Of a stretch of DNA of 64,000 nt, positions 8,958 to 17,899 are shown in pieces. The first letter of the stretch is position 1; each line of letters starts with the position of its first letter. The stretch is from QUBU01 sp014337915 (lineage in GTDB: Bacteria > Pseudomonadota > Gammaproteobacteria > Steroidobacterales > GCA-2729495): NCBI GenBank assembly GCA_030263395.1, contig SZOW01000013.1, positions 25,572-89,571 of the forward strand, read 5' to 3'. The notes under the pieces were generated by a model that worked only from the letters and a program-made list of their open reading frames with translations, did no database searches and was not told the origin of the DNA. Both the position numbers and the translations under genes were made by a program.

Positions 8958-11330
8958 ATGCGGAGCCTTCGACTCAAGATCCTCGCGCTGGCCGCGTTGC
9001 TCGTCGTCCTGACCCAGGTCGGGACCATCGGCGCGCTGCTGTTCACCGCCAGCCACGAGGTCGAACAGCGCATCCGCAGTGATCTAGCGACGGCCGGCAC
9101 GGTCCTCGACCGCGCGATGAAGCTGCACTCCGACCGCCTGCGCGAGGCCATGGGCGACCTTGCCAGGAATCCGGAATTCCTGCGTGCCGATGCCATGGGT
9201 AACCGGCCGCTGCTGGCGCGGGAACTGCTGCGCTCCATGGCTCAGGCCGATGCGGACCTCGCGGTGGTGCTCGACCCGGATGGCCGGGTGCTGGCCGCAA
9301 CCGGCAGCGCACTGCGGCTGCCGGAACGGCTGCCCGATGTGGTGCAGATCGCGGCCGGTCATCACAGCGCCCGTGGCGTCTTCGAAGCCGCGGGCGCCAC
9401 TTACCATGTCACGACGCTGGCGCTGCGCGGACCGGGTGGCCGGCCCTTCGGCTGGCTGGCGGCGGGTTTTGCGCTGGATGATGCACGCGCGGGCCGTATC
9501 GCCGCCTTCGGCGGCCAGGACATCGCCTTCGTCACCGGCTGGGGCAGCAGCCTGCGGCTGGCCGGCACATCACTACAGGGCATCGACCTCGACCAGATCC
9601 GCACGCAGCTCGCTGCCGCCGGTGCCGCGACCGGCACGACAGTCGAAGCCAGGATCGGGGACAGCAGCTACATCGTCGCCCACAAGGCCCTGGTGCCCGG
9701 GAAGACGGACGCCCAGATCCTGCTGTTCCAGTCCATGGAGCAGGCGCTGGCACCCTACCGCGTGCTGCGCTGGTCCGCACTGGGCGTCGGTCTGGTCGCA
9801 CTGCTGGCGGCGCTGGTCGGGGGTGCCGTCGTCACCCGTGCCATCACCCATCCGGTGCAGGAACTGGCCGGCGCCGCGAAACGCATCAGCGGCGGCGACT
9901 ACAGCCGCCCGGTGGAAATTGCCGCCGGCGATGAACTCGGCATGCTGGCCGGCGCCTTCAATACCATGCAGGCCGGCATTGCCGAACGCGAGGCCCGCAT
10001 CACCTACCAGGCGCAGTTCGATCCCCTCACCGGCCTGCCCAACCGCCTGCTGGCCCTCGAACAGCTGGAGAAGGCCGTCGCCGGGGCACAGGCGGCCGCG
10101 GCACCGGTGAGCCTGCTGGTCATCGACCTCGGCAACTTCGCCAGCATCGCCGCGACCCTCGGCCACGAGATCGCCGATGCGCTGCTGTCGCAGGCCGCCG
10201 AGCGCCTGCGCGCCAGCGCCGACGCCCGGCATACCGTGGCACGGCTGGAGGGCGACGAGTTCCTGATCATCCTCGATGGCCTCGGCCTCGATGCGGCCCG
10301 CGAGCTGGCCGAGGACCTGCTGCGCCTGCTGAGCGTGGGTCTCTCGGTGCGCGAGGTCAACATCAGCCTCGATGCCGCGGTGGGCATCGCGCTGTTTCCC
10401 GAGCATGGCGCGGACCCTGCGCAGCTGCTGCTGCGGGCGAGCGTGGCCAGGAGCGATGCCCGCAATGCGCAGGAACCCATCCATGTCTACCAGGATGGCC
10501 AGGAGGAGCGCCGCGTCCGCCAGCTGACCGTCCTCGGCGACCTGCGCCGTGCGGTGCGCCACGACGAACTGAAGCTGTACCTGCAGCCCAAGCTGTCGCT
10601 CACCGACGGCCGTGTCTGCGGCGCCGAGGCGCTGGCACGCTGGGACCACCCGACCTTCGGCTGGCTGCCACCGGACGAGTTCATCGGCGTCGCCGAGCAG
10701 TTCGGCAGTATCTCCCTGGTCACCCACTGGGCACTGACCGCGGCGGTGCGCGAGTGCCGCCTGTGGGTGGAGGACGGACTCGACATCTCGGTCTCGGTGA
10801 ATCTTTCGGGCCGCGACCTCCTCGACCAGAACCTGCCGGTCTTCATCCTCCAGCTGCTGCGCGACCATGACCTCGCGCCACGCTACCTGACGGTGGAGAT
10901 CACCGAAGAGGCGCTGGTCCGCGACTTCGCCCGCGCCACCCTGGTGCTGCAGTGCCTGCGCGACCTCGGCGTGCGCGTCTCCATCGACGACTTTGGCACC
11001 AAGTACTCCTCGCTGGTGCAGCTCAAGCGCCTGCCGGTGGACGAGCTGAAGATCGACCGCAGCTTCGTCATGGAACTGCCACAGGACCGCGACGACGCGG
11101 CCATCGTCCGCTCGACGCTGGACCTGGCCCACCGGCTGGGCCTCGAGGTAGTTGCCGAAGGTGTCGAATCGGCGGCGGCCCTGGACTGGCTGGCAGCCCA
11201 TGGCTGCGAGCGCGCCCAGGGGTTCTACATCAGCCGCCCGATGCCCGCCGAGTCCTTCGGCGCCTGGGTGCGCCGCTATGCCGGCAATGGGCAGGCCACG
11301 CGGCAGGTCACCCAGGCAGAGGCGGTCTGA
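8958..11330 (+). CDS. Membrane GGDEF-EAL cyclic-di-GMP phosphodiesterase
   Basis: A 790-aa signalling protein. TM1 spans about residues 8-30. A periplasmic Cache-like sensor region runs from 31 to about 270, TM2 is at about 273-295 and HAMP at about 297-350. A GGDEF domain (about 358-510) and an EAL domain (about 530-775) follow. The GGDEF signature reads LEGDEF near residue 431, so the first Gly is replaced by Glu; cyclase activity is doubtful. The EAL domain keeps GAEALARW, VSVNLSGRDL, EITEEAL, IDDFGTKYSS, ELKIDRSF and EGVES, all main catalytic positions, so c-di-GMP hydrolysis is likely. It is divergent from the amidoligase set and alone on its strand. The sensed ligand is unknown. Confidence 0.9.
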   Translation: MRSLRLKILALAALLVVLTQVGTIGALLFTASHEVEQRIRSDLATAGTVLDRAMKLHSDRLREAMGDLARNPEFLRADAMGNRPLLARELLRSMAQADADLAVVLDPDGRVLAATGSALRLPERLPDVVQIAAGHHSARGVFEAAGATYHVTTLALRGPGGRPFGWLAAGFALDDARAGRIAAFGGQDIAFVTGWGSSLRLAGTSLQGIDLDQIRTQLAAAGAATGTTVEARIGDSSYIVAHKALVPGKTDAQILLFQSMEQALAPYRVLRWSALGVGLVALLAALVGGAVVTRAITHPVQELAGAAKRISGGDYSRPVEIAAGDELGMLAGAFNTMQAGIAEREARITYQAQFDPLTGLPNRLLALEQLEKAVAGAQAAAAPVSLLVIDLGNFASIAATLGHEIADALLSQAAERLRASADARHTVARLEGDEFLIILDGLGLDAARELAEDLLRLLSVGLSVREVNISLDAAVGIALFPEHGADPAQLLLRASVARSDARNAQEPIHVYQDGQEERRVRQLTVLGDLRRAVRHDELKLYLQPKLSLTDGRVCGAEALARWDHPTFGWLPPDEFIGVAEQFGSISLVTHWALTAAVRECRLWVEDGLDISVSVNLSGRDLLDQNLPVFILQLLRDHDLAPRYLTVEITEEALVRDFARATLVLQCLRDLGVRVSIDDFGTKYSSLVQLKRLPVDELKIDRSFVMELPQDRDDAAIVRSTLDLAHRLGLEVVAEGVESAAALDWLAAHGCERAQGFYISRPMPAESFGAWVRRYAGNGQATRQVTQAEAV

Positions 11331-11361
11331 CCGGCTGCCGGGCCGGCTGGCCTGGCCCGGC

Positions 11362-11925
11362 CTAGGCCTCGACGGGCGCAGTCACGCCGGCGGGCAGCGT
11401 GGCGAAAACCCGGTCGTACAATTGCTGCTCACGCTGCGTTTCCGCCTCGGTCACGCCGGCCATGTAGGCCCAGTCATCCATGGAAAACAGCTTCTGCGCC
11501 AGCTCGGTGATGGCGCCGTGGTGGCCCATGTTGGCGGTGATGTAGGCCGTATAGGCGCGGCTGACTTTCTCGAAGCGGTCCAGGGCGGCGGCACCCTCCG
11601 CCCGCAGCGCATCGCGTGCGGCAATCAGCTGGTGCAGGTGGCGCTGGTTGTCGCCGAGGCGGGTATCGAGGTCACTTAGCGCCTGCTCGGCGCTGGCATC
11701 CAGCGGCGTACCCAGCCGGGAGCGGATCATCTCGCCCATGCGCACATCCTGGATATGCAGACGATGCATGGCCGCCTCGATGTAGTCGCCTTCCGCGACA
11801 TAGAAAGGCAGGTAGGCCGCGTCGCCACGTGCGCCCTTCTCCAGCGCCACTGACAGCGCATGCCGTACCGATTTCAGCCGCCGCCGCTCGCGGGCGACGC
11901 GCTCACGCAGGGGGAGATTGCTCAT
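11362..11925 (-). CDS. Unknown soluble helical protein
   Basis: A 187-aa protein with no signal peptide or membrane segment. I do not recognise the family. It is predicted almost wholly alpha-helical: a basic N-terminal helix (RERVARERRRLKSVRHAL), then AEGDYIEAAMHRLHIQDVRMGEMI, a long charged helix near residues 85-130, and NMGHHGAITEL. Several His and acidic residues fall in helix-bundle spacing (His near 57 and 59, HH near 140). This faintly recalls hemerythrin-like or ferritin-like bundles, but I cannot place a metal site. The ATG at 11937 would add four residues; neither start has a strong ribosome binding site. It is convergent with the GGDEF-EAL gene and monocistronic. Confidence 0.6.
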   Translation of the reverse strand: MSNLPLRERVARERRRLKSVRHALSVALEKGARGDAAYLPFYVAEGDYIEAAMHRLHIQDVRMGEMIRSRLGTPLDASAEQALSDLDTRLGDNQRHLHQLIAARDALRAEGAAALDRFEKVSRAYTAYITANMGHHGAITELAQKLFSMDDWAYMAGVTEAETQREQQLYDRVFATLPAGVTAPVEA

Positions 11926-12122
11926 GACACCGTCCATGGCTGCCAGTGCAGCCGGTTTCTGCCAAGCATCGGACCCCGGCGATCATAACGCCTGACCCGG
12001 GATGCCGCGAGCCGGCGCCCCGGGCAGCGCGAGGCGGCTCGCCGGTGCCCCTGGGGGCTGTGCAGTGCAGCGGCGCCCGTATACTGGCTGCCAGCCGGCC
12101 CGGCAGCCGGAGGAGAAACCGC

Positions 12123-12512
12123 ATGCCTCGCCTTTCCCGCAGCCTGTTCCTGATCGCGGGCATCAGCCTGATGCTGGCCGCCATGCTCAGCGCCTATGGC
12201 TTCCACGGCCTGCCCGGCAAGGTGCCGGACGCCAAGCTGGCATCCTGGGGCTGGGCCACGCAGTTCCAGATGTTCCACTCCATCGGCCTCATCATCATCG
12301 GCTTCATGCTGGCAAAGGCGCCCGCCTCGAAGCTGCTGCGGCTGGCGGCCGCACTGATGATGGCGGGCCTGGTGCTGTTCCCGGGCAGCATCTACGCCAC
12401 CACGCTCGGCGCCCCCGAGATGCTGGTCGAAGTCGCGCCCCTCGGCGGCAGTTCCTTCATGGCCGGCTGGCTGCTGACCGGCATTGCCGGCTGGCGTCTG
12501 CCCGCAGCCTGA
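12123..12512 (+). CDS. DUF423/YgdD-like inner membrane protein
   Basis: A 129-aa hydrophobic protein with four predicted transmembrane segments. It matches the DUF423 pattern: a first helix ending in YGFHGL, a loop with a WATQFQMFHSIGL start to helix 2, then LFPGSIYATTLGAP between helices 3 and 4, and a C-terminal GGSSFMAGWLL helix. The role of the family is unknown. A strong GGAGGAG ribosome binding site sits 6 nt before the ATG. A TATACT hexamer at 12080-12085 is a plausible -10 box. The gene starts a short plus-strand pair with the SDR-like gene 69 nt downstream. Confidence 0.82.
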   Translation: MPRLSRSLFLIAGISLMLAAMLSAYGFHGLPGKVPDAKLASWGWATQFQMFHSIGLIIIGFMLAKAPASKLLRLAAALMMAGLVLFPGSIYATTLGAPEMLVEVAPLGGSSFMAGWLLTGIAGWRLPAA

Positions 12513-12581
12513 GCCGGCCGGCGAACCATGGCGGCAATGCGCTATCCTTGCGCCGCAACCGATCGAGGGAGTCATCCGCAG

Positions 12582-13364
12582 ATGAACCGGCCATTTACGG
12601 CGCTGACGCGCCGCCTGGCGCTGGCGCTGCTGGCCTGCACGGCCGTCGCCTGCACCGGCATGGGCAAGTCACCAAAGACGGTGCTGGTTGCCGGCGCCAC
12701 CGGCCAGACCGGCATGCAGATCGTCCGGCACCTGCAGCAGCAGGGCTACCGGGTGCGGGCGCTGGTCCGCGACGCCGACAAGGCCCGCGAGCAGCTGGGC
12801 GCCGACGTCGACTACGTGCAGGGTGACGTGAAGGACGCGGCCGCCGTGAAGGCCGCCGCAGCGGGCACCTTCGCGGTGATCTCCAGCATCGGTGCCCGCG
12901 GCCGGGACGGCCCGGACCGCCCCGAGATGATCGACTACCAGGGCGTGCGCAACCTGGTCGATGCCGCCAGAGCCGCCAGGGTGCGGCAATTCGTGCTGAT
13001 CTCCTCGCGCGGCGTGACGCAGGCCGACCATCCGCTGAACCGCATGTTCGGCAATGTCCTGGCCTGGAAGCTCAAGGGCGAGGACTACCTGCGCGCCAGC
13101 GGCATCCCCTACACGGTGGTGCGCCCTGGCGGCCTGCTCAATGAGCCGGGCGGCATCAGCGACATCGCCTTCGAGCAGGGCGACACGCCAGTGGGCACGC
13201 GGGTGCTGAGCATCCCGCGCGAGGATGTGGCCATCGTCTGCGTCGAGGCCCTGCGGCACCCGGAGGCGAAGAACCGTACCTTCGAGATCCATCGTCTCGA
13301 AGGTCCGCCACCCAGCGACTGGCAGGCCCGCTTCGCGGCGCTCAGGCCCGACCCGGCACGCTGA
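12582..13364 (+). CDS. SDR-fold NAD(P)-binding protein with lipoprotein signal
   Basis: A 260-aa protein. Its first 24 residues are a basic start (TRRLA) and hydrophobic core with two possible lipoboxes, LLAC (Cys19) and AVAC (Cys24). It then has the atypical short-chain dehydrogenase core: TVLVAGATGQTG glycine-rich loop, VRALVRDADKA (arginine region favouring NADP), YVQGDVKD, ISSIGARG, LVDAARAARV, FVLISSRG, and YTVVRPGGLLNEPG. This is the NmrA/SDR_a5 type. A typical catalytic YxxxK is absent from the expected place. The export signal on a dinucleotide-binding fold is odd. GAGGGAG precedes the ATG by 10 nt. Substrate and location need proof. Confidence 0.75.
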   Translation: MNRPFTALTRRLALALLACTAVACTGMGKSPKTVLVAGATGQTGMQIVRHLQQQGYRVRALVRDADKAREQLGADVDYVQGDVKDAAAVKAAAAGTFAVISSIGARGRDGPDRPEMIDYQGVRNLVDAARAARVRQFVLISSRGVTQADHPLNRMFGNVLAWKLKGEDYLRASGIPYTVVRPGGLLNEPGGISDIAFEQGDTPVGTRVLSIPREDVAIVCVEALRHPEAKNRTFEIHRLEGPPPSDWQARFAALRPDPAR

Positions 13365-14027
13365 CTAGCTGTGCGTGCCCCGGCGTACCAGCGCGTACGC
13401 CTGCTCGTGCATCGCGGTGATGCCCCGCTCACGGAAGCGCGGCTCCGCGCTGAGTACCTCGCGGCGCTCCAGGCTGGCCACGGTGAAGTCGCGCGCATGG
13501 CGCGCCCGCACCTCGGCCTCATCCACGGAGAACGGCGGGCCCTGGGCGACCGGCGGGCTGTAGTCCAGCGTGACCAGCAGGCCGCGCGCAGCGGGCGACA
13601 GCAGCCTGGCGACGTGCTCCACATAGCGGCCGCGCATCGCCTCGGGCAGCGCGATCAGCGCCGCGCGGTCGTACCAGGCGGTCACCGCACCCAGCTCCTG
13701 CCGGCCGATCGCGAAGAAATCGCCGCAGAGGATCTCGATGTTGCCGGCCTTCAGCCGCGTGGCCCCGGGCAACGGCTCCACCACCGGCTGCAGCTGGTGC
13801 TCGGCGAAGAACGCATCGGCCGCCAGCCGGCTCAGCTCGATGCCGACGACCTCGTGCCCCTGTGCCGCGAGCCAGCCCATGTCGAGGCTCTTGCCGCAGA
13901 GGGGCACCAGCACCCGGGCAGCGGCACCGAGCTGCGCATGGTGGCGCAGCAGCATGCCGTTCACTTCACTGTTGTGGAAGCCGATCTGTCCCTTCTGCCA
14001 GCGCTCCATCCAGAAGCCGTGATCCAT
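13365..14027 (-). CDS. tpm: Thiopurine S-methyltransferase
   Basis: A 220-aa SAM-dependent methyltransferase of the bacterial TPMT type, close to the usual 218 aa. The N terminus has WMERWQKGQIGFH, followed by VLVPLCGKSLDM (SAM-binding motif I) near residue 40. GHEVVGIELS ends the second strand, and AWYDRAALIALPEAMR is the post-motif region characteristic of the family. In bacteria these enzymes methylate thiopurines and also Se and Te oxyanions. The stop codon abuts the end of the convergent SDR gene with no gap. It follows the large protease gene by 26 nt and may be the last gene of that transcript. Confidence 0.9.
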   Translation of the reverse strand: MDHGFWMERWQKGQIGFHNSEVNGMLLRHHAQLGAAARVLVPLCGKSLDMGWLAAQGHEVVGIELSRLAADAFFAEHQLQPVVEPLPGATRLKAGNIEILCGDFFAIGRQELGAVTAWYDRAALIALPEAMRGRYVEHVARLLSPAARGLLVTLDYSPPVAQGPPFSVDEAEVRARHARDFTVASLERREVLSAEPRFRERGITAMHEQAYALVRRGTHS

Positions 14028-14053
14028 GATGTTGCAGCTCCTGCCGCTGCCAC

Positions 14054-16945
14054 TCACTGCAGCGGCGACGCACGCCAGTCGGCCGTGCGGGCGCAGGGGC
14101 TGGCGGCGTTGCCATGGGTGCCACAGTCGGGTGCTTCCCAGGCGATGTCGTAGGCCGGCCAGTAGGTCTGGTCCAGCTTCAGGGTCAGCACCTCGGTGAA
14201 GCCGTTCCAGCTGACGGTCGTCAGGCGCACGGAGGCGCGATCGGGCCTGCCGCGCACGGCGGCGCTGAAAGCGTCGAGGTCCGGCAGCGGCTGGCCGTCG
14301 ACTTCGACGATGCGCCGGCCTGCCAGCAGCCCGAAGCGCGATGCCGGCGAGCCATAGGCGAAGAACGCGACGTAGACACCGTAAGGCTCCACGGCGCGCT
14401 GCGCCGCCATGTCGCGGTACGGCGCCTGCAGCAGCGCACCGGCCCACATCATGGCGCGACGCACGCCGCTGCCACCAAGGGCGACGGTCGGCAACGGCAG
14501 GGACTGTACCTGGCCGTCGCGCAACAGCAGCAGATCCACCTGTTCCCGCTGCGCGGCGCGCTCGGCTTCGCGATAGCGCGTCACCGGCTGCCCGTCGATG
14601 GCGAGCAGCAGGTCGCCCGGCTGCAGCAGCCTTGCGGCCGGCGTGCCGGCCACGGTTCGCAGCACGCTCAGCAGCTGCGGCCGCAGCGGGTCATGCTCCT
14701 GCAGGCGCCGCACCCACTCCTCAGTCAGGCCAAGCTCGCGGGCGTTGGCCAGTGGCACCTGGCCCCATTCCACCTCCAGCGAGCGCAGTTCGCGCTGCTC
14801 GCGGGCCAGGTCGACGAGCTCGCGCACCAGGTCCACGGGTATGCCGCGGTTCTCCTGCGCGGCATCGCCGCTGCCCTGGAAGGAAAAGCTCGACCACAGC
14901 GCCGTGACGTCGCCACGCCGGTCGAGGATGACGCCGTCGAAGTCCGACGGGCCGTTGACCAGGTCCAGCGTCTCGAGGTTGCTCTCGCGGAAGCGCATGG
15001 TGCGCGACAGCGGATACTGCACGGCATCCACTGAGGACACCTCGGTGTTGCGGAACACCAGCGAGAAATCCGGGCGCAGGCCCACCACCTGCACGGCATC
15101 GCCGGGGCCGGGCTGGCCCTTCGCCAGGCTCGCGGCGCGCACCGGCGTGTCGCCGACCAGCGCTGGATCGTAGGCCACCAGCGCCAGGTTGTGCGTCGGG
15201 TGGAGGTAGACCACGCGGCCGGGCACCTCGAGGTTGCCGCCGAAGGTGATCTGCACGTCACCCATGGCCTCGGGGACGGTGTTGCGGTCCACCACCACGA
15301 AGCCACGTGCGGTGTCCACCACCAGGCCGGTGCCGTAGTAGTGACGCTCGGCCACGCCCGAGATGGTGTAGGGCATGTCGAACTTCACCATGACCAGCGA
15401 GGCGGCCATGCGGTCGAGACGCTGGTCGCGCTGGGCCGCGAAGCGCGTCGAGCGCGGTGTCGGCGCCGCCGCCGCCGGGCCCGCCGCCAGTGCCCGGCAG
15501 GGCCATAGGCCGCTCTGGTCGTTGCGCCGGCAGCGTTGCGCGGGAAACCAGCGGCGATCCATACGGATCACGCGCAGCTTGCTGGTGGTCGGATCCTCGA
15601 GGGCGTAGAAGCGCACCGCGGCGCGCTGGCGGTCCGCCAGTGTCGCCAGCACCGCCTCCAGGCTGTCGAGGTCGTTCACCGGCCGGTCGTCGACGCTGAC
15701 GATGACGGCCGCCCGGGGAATCGCCGCGGTGCCGAACACATAGCCCGGGTTGGCGACGTAGATCCCGGAAGCCGGGCGGTTGTAGTGCCGAGCGAGCTGC
15801 AGCGACAGCGGGTGGACCACCGCGTCGCCGAACTCCAGGTACTCTGCCGGCGCGACGGCGTCGAGGTCCTGCACGCCGATCGACAGCTCCAGCGGCGTGC
15901 CACCGCGCTCCACGCTGACCGCTACCGGCTGGCCCACCGCATCGTCGAGGATGGCCTCCAGCGGCACGAACTCCGCCACGTCGCGGCCCTGCACCTGCAC
16001 CAGCACATCACCCACCTGCAGCTTGCCGTCAGCGTTACCGCCGGGAATCACCTGATTGACCACCAGCATGCCGGTCTGGCCGGGGAAGCGCTGGCGAAAG
16101 CGCGCTTCGGTCGCCTCGCGCAGCCCCAGCCGGCGCAACTCGTCGTAGGGCTGCTGGGTGAAGATCGCCGCCAGATAGCCACGCTTTACCGGCCGGCCGG
16201 CGCGTACCAGGTCGAGCGCGCGGGTCACGCGGTCCAGCGGCAGGAAGAAACTGGTGGCCGCGCCGCTGCTGCCGCCGGCGTTGAGCGCCACGGCGCGGCC
16301 GTCGATGTCGATGACCGGCGAGCCGGAGGAACCGCCCGAGGTGCTGGAAGCGGCCTGCAGGTAGAAGGTGTTGAAGTCGTTGTAGTTGCCGCGCCCGTAG
16401 TCGGGCGCCGGCCGGCGCAGGCGGGCAATGGTGCCGGAGAGGATGGAAAGCTGCTCGCCGGCATCGTTGCCGACCACGCGGATCTCGCGGCCGAGCCGCG
16501 CCCGCTCCGGTGCCAGTGGGATCTCGGCGGGCCTGATATAGCGCAGCTTCGCCGGGTCGTAGCGGAAGAAGCCGAAGTCATGCACCGGGTCACGGTACAC
16601 CGGCGTCAGCTCCACCTCTTCCTGGTTGACGAACAGCGCCTCGGCACGCACCGGTCCGGCCGAGACCACGTGCCGGTTGGTGAGGATCAGCCCGTTGCGG
16701 GCATCGACCACGAATCCGGTGGCCTGCGCCGACTCGTTCCAGCCAGTATCGAAGGCGCGGGTGGCGTCGACCTTGATCGCCACCACGCCGGAGGCGATGC
16801 GCTCCAGCGTCTGGCGCCAGGCAACGGACTCCCCGTTCTCGCCGTCGGCGGCCAGCGCAGGCGCTGCGAGCGCCAGCAACAGCACGGGCAGGACGCGGCG
16901 GCGCCAGGCGCGCCCGGTGGCGGTCTCCCTGCCGCTGCCGGTCAC
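14054..16945 (-). CDS. Large tandem Deg/HtrA-like periplasmic protease with PDZ domains
   Basis: A 963-aa exported protein with a signal peptide (RAWRRRVLP, hydrophobic stretch, ALA near residue 32). The first trypsin-like domain (about 45-260) has His92 in TNRHVV, Asp123 in VHDFGFF, and Ser207 in GGSSGSPV. PDZ-like regions follow at about 290-370 and 380-470. A second trypsin-like half (about 510-740) has DRNTV where His should be and DRRGDVTALW where the Ser motif should be, so it is inactive. Two more PDZ-like regions end the protein. An active half plus a dead half resembles the eukaryotic Nma111/DEGP7 arrangement. It starts at GTG, overlapping the TGA of the kinase gene by 4 nt, and so is coupled to the gcv-kinase transcript. 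Confidence 0.85.
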   Translation of the reverse strand: MTGSGRETATGRAWRRRVLPVLLLALAAPALAADGENGESVAWRQTLERIASGVVAIKVDATRAFDTGWNESAQATGFVVDARNGLILTNRHVVSAGPVRAEALFVNQEEVELTPVYRDPVHDFGFFRYDPAKLRYIRPAEIPLAPERARLGREIRVVGNDAGEQLSILSGTIARLRRPAPDYGRGNYNDFNTFYLQAASSTSGGSSGSPVIDIDGRAVALNAGGSSGAATSFFLPLDRVTRALDLVRAGRPVKRGYLAAIFTQQPYDELRRLGLREATEARFRQRFPGQTGMLVVNQVIPGGNADGKLQVGDVLVQVQGRDVAEFVPLEAILDDAVGQPVAVSVERGGTPLELSIGVQDLDAVAPAEYLEFGDAVVHPLSLQLARHYNRPASGIYVANPGYVFGTAAIPRAAVIVSVDDRPVNDLDSLEAVLATLADRQRAAVRFYALEDPTTSKLRVIRMDRRWFPAQRCRRNDQSGLWPCRALAAGPAAAAPTPRSTRFAAQRDQRLDRMAASLVMVKFDMPYTISGVAERHYYGTGLVVDTARGFVVVDRNTVPEAMGDVQITFGGNLEVPGRVVYLHPTHNLALVAYDPALVGDTPVRAASLAKGQPGPGDAVQVVGLRPDFSLVFRNTEVSSVDAVQYPLSRTMRFRESNLETLDLVNGPSDFDGVILDRRGDVTALWSSFSFQGSGDAAQENRGIPVDLVRELVDLAREQRELRSLEVEWGQVPLANARELGLTEEWVRRLQEHDPLRPQLLSVLRTVAGTPAARLLQPGDLLLAIDGQPVTRYREAERAAQREQVDLLLLRDGQVQSLPLPTVALGGSGVRRAMMWAGALLQAPYRDMAAQRAVEPYGVYVAFFAYGSPASRFGLLAGRRIVEVDGQPLPDLDAFSAAVRGRPDRASVRLTTVSWNGFTEVLTLKLDQTYWPAYDIAWEAPDCGTHGNAASPCARTADWRASPLQ

Positions 16946-17880
16946 AGCGCGATGGCCTGGCCGAAAGCCGCGCGATAGTCCGCCGCCAGCGAAGCCGGCG
17001 TGAAACCGTGGTTCTGCGTGCCCTGCTGCGCGATCTTCAGCGCCCCGATCAGCGAGGCCAGCCGGCCGGTCTCCTCCCAGGGCAGGTTGCGGCTGATGCC
17101 ATGCAGGAGACCGGCGCGGTATGCATCACCGCAGCCGGTCGGGTCGGCGATTCTGGCAGGTGCCACCGGCGGGATGTCGATGCGCCGGCCAGCGGCGAAA
17201 ATCGTCGACCCCTCGCCACCGCGGGTGATGACCAGAGCACGTACCCGGCTGGCGATCTCAGCTTCGCTCCAGCCGCTGCGCTCGGTGAGCAGGCGACCCT
17301 CGTAGTCGTTCACGGTCACCCAGGCGGCCTGGTCGATGAAGCGGCGCAGTTCGTCGCCGTCGAACATCGGCAGCCCCTGGCCGGGGTCGAACATCCAGGG
17401 GATGCCGGCGGCGGCGAACTGCGCGGCGTGGTCGACCATGCCCTGGCGCCCGTCCGGGGAGACCACGCCGATGGCGATGCCGGCGGACGCAGGCACGCGG
17501 TTCAGGTGCGAGTGCTCCATCGCACCGGGATGGAAGGCCGTGATCTGGTTGGCGTCGAGATCGGTGGTGATGTAGGCCTGCGCGGTCAGCGCCTCGGGAA
17601 TCGCCGTGATGTAGCGCTGCTCGAGCCCGTGCGCGGCGAGCCGTGCGCGATAGCGGTCGAAGTCGCGGCCGACGGTGGCCATGATCAGCGGCTCGCCGCC
17701 GAGGAGCCTGAGGTTGTAGGCGATGTTGCCGGCGCAGCCACCGAGTTCCTGGCGCATCTCGGGCACCAGAAAGGCGACGTTCAGGATGTGGATCTGGTCC
17801 GGCAGGATGTGGTCGCGGAAGCGGCCACGGAACACCATGATGTTGTCGTAGGCCATCGAGCCGCAGATCAGTACGGACAT
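16942..17880 (-). CDS. PfkB-family sugar/nucleoside kinase, adenosine-kinase-like
   Basis: A 312-aa ribokinase-fold enzyme. It starts MSVLICGSMAYDNIM and has the substrate-lid GGCAGNIAYNLRLLGG motif near residue 47. It ends with the PfkB signature DPTGCGDAYRAGLL, whose catalytic Asp is near residue 252. The spacing and GNIAYNL sequence favour adenosine or guanosine-like nucleosides rather than fructose-6-phosphate, but the substrate is not proven. A GGAGG site lies 6 nt before the ATG. It begins 19 nt after gcvPB and overlaps the protease start, so it belongs to the gcv operon. Confidence 0.82.
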   Translation of the reverse strand: MSVLICGSMAYDNIMVFRGRFRDHILPDQIHILNVAFLVPEMRQELGGCAGNIAYNLRLLGGEPLIMATVGRDFDRYRARLAAHGLEQRYITAIPEALTAQAYITTDLDANQITAFHPGAMEHSHLNRVPASAGIAIGVVSPDGRQGMVDHAAQFAAAGIPWMFDPGQGLPMFDGDELRRFIDQAAWVTVNDYEGRLLTERSGWSEAEIASRVRALVITRGGEGSTIFAAGRRIDIPPVAPARIADPTGCGDAYRAGLLHGISRNLPWEETGRLASLIGALKIAQQGTQNHGFTPASLAADYRAAFGQAIAL

Positions 17881-17899
17881 GCATTTCCTCCGGGTGGGA

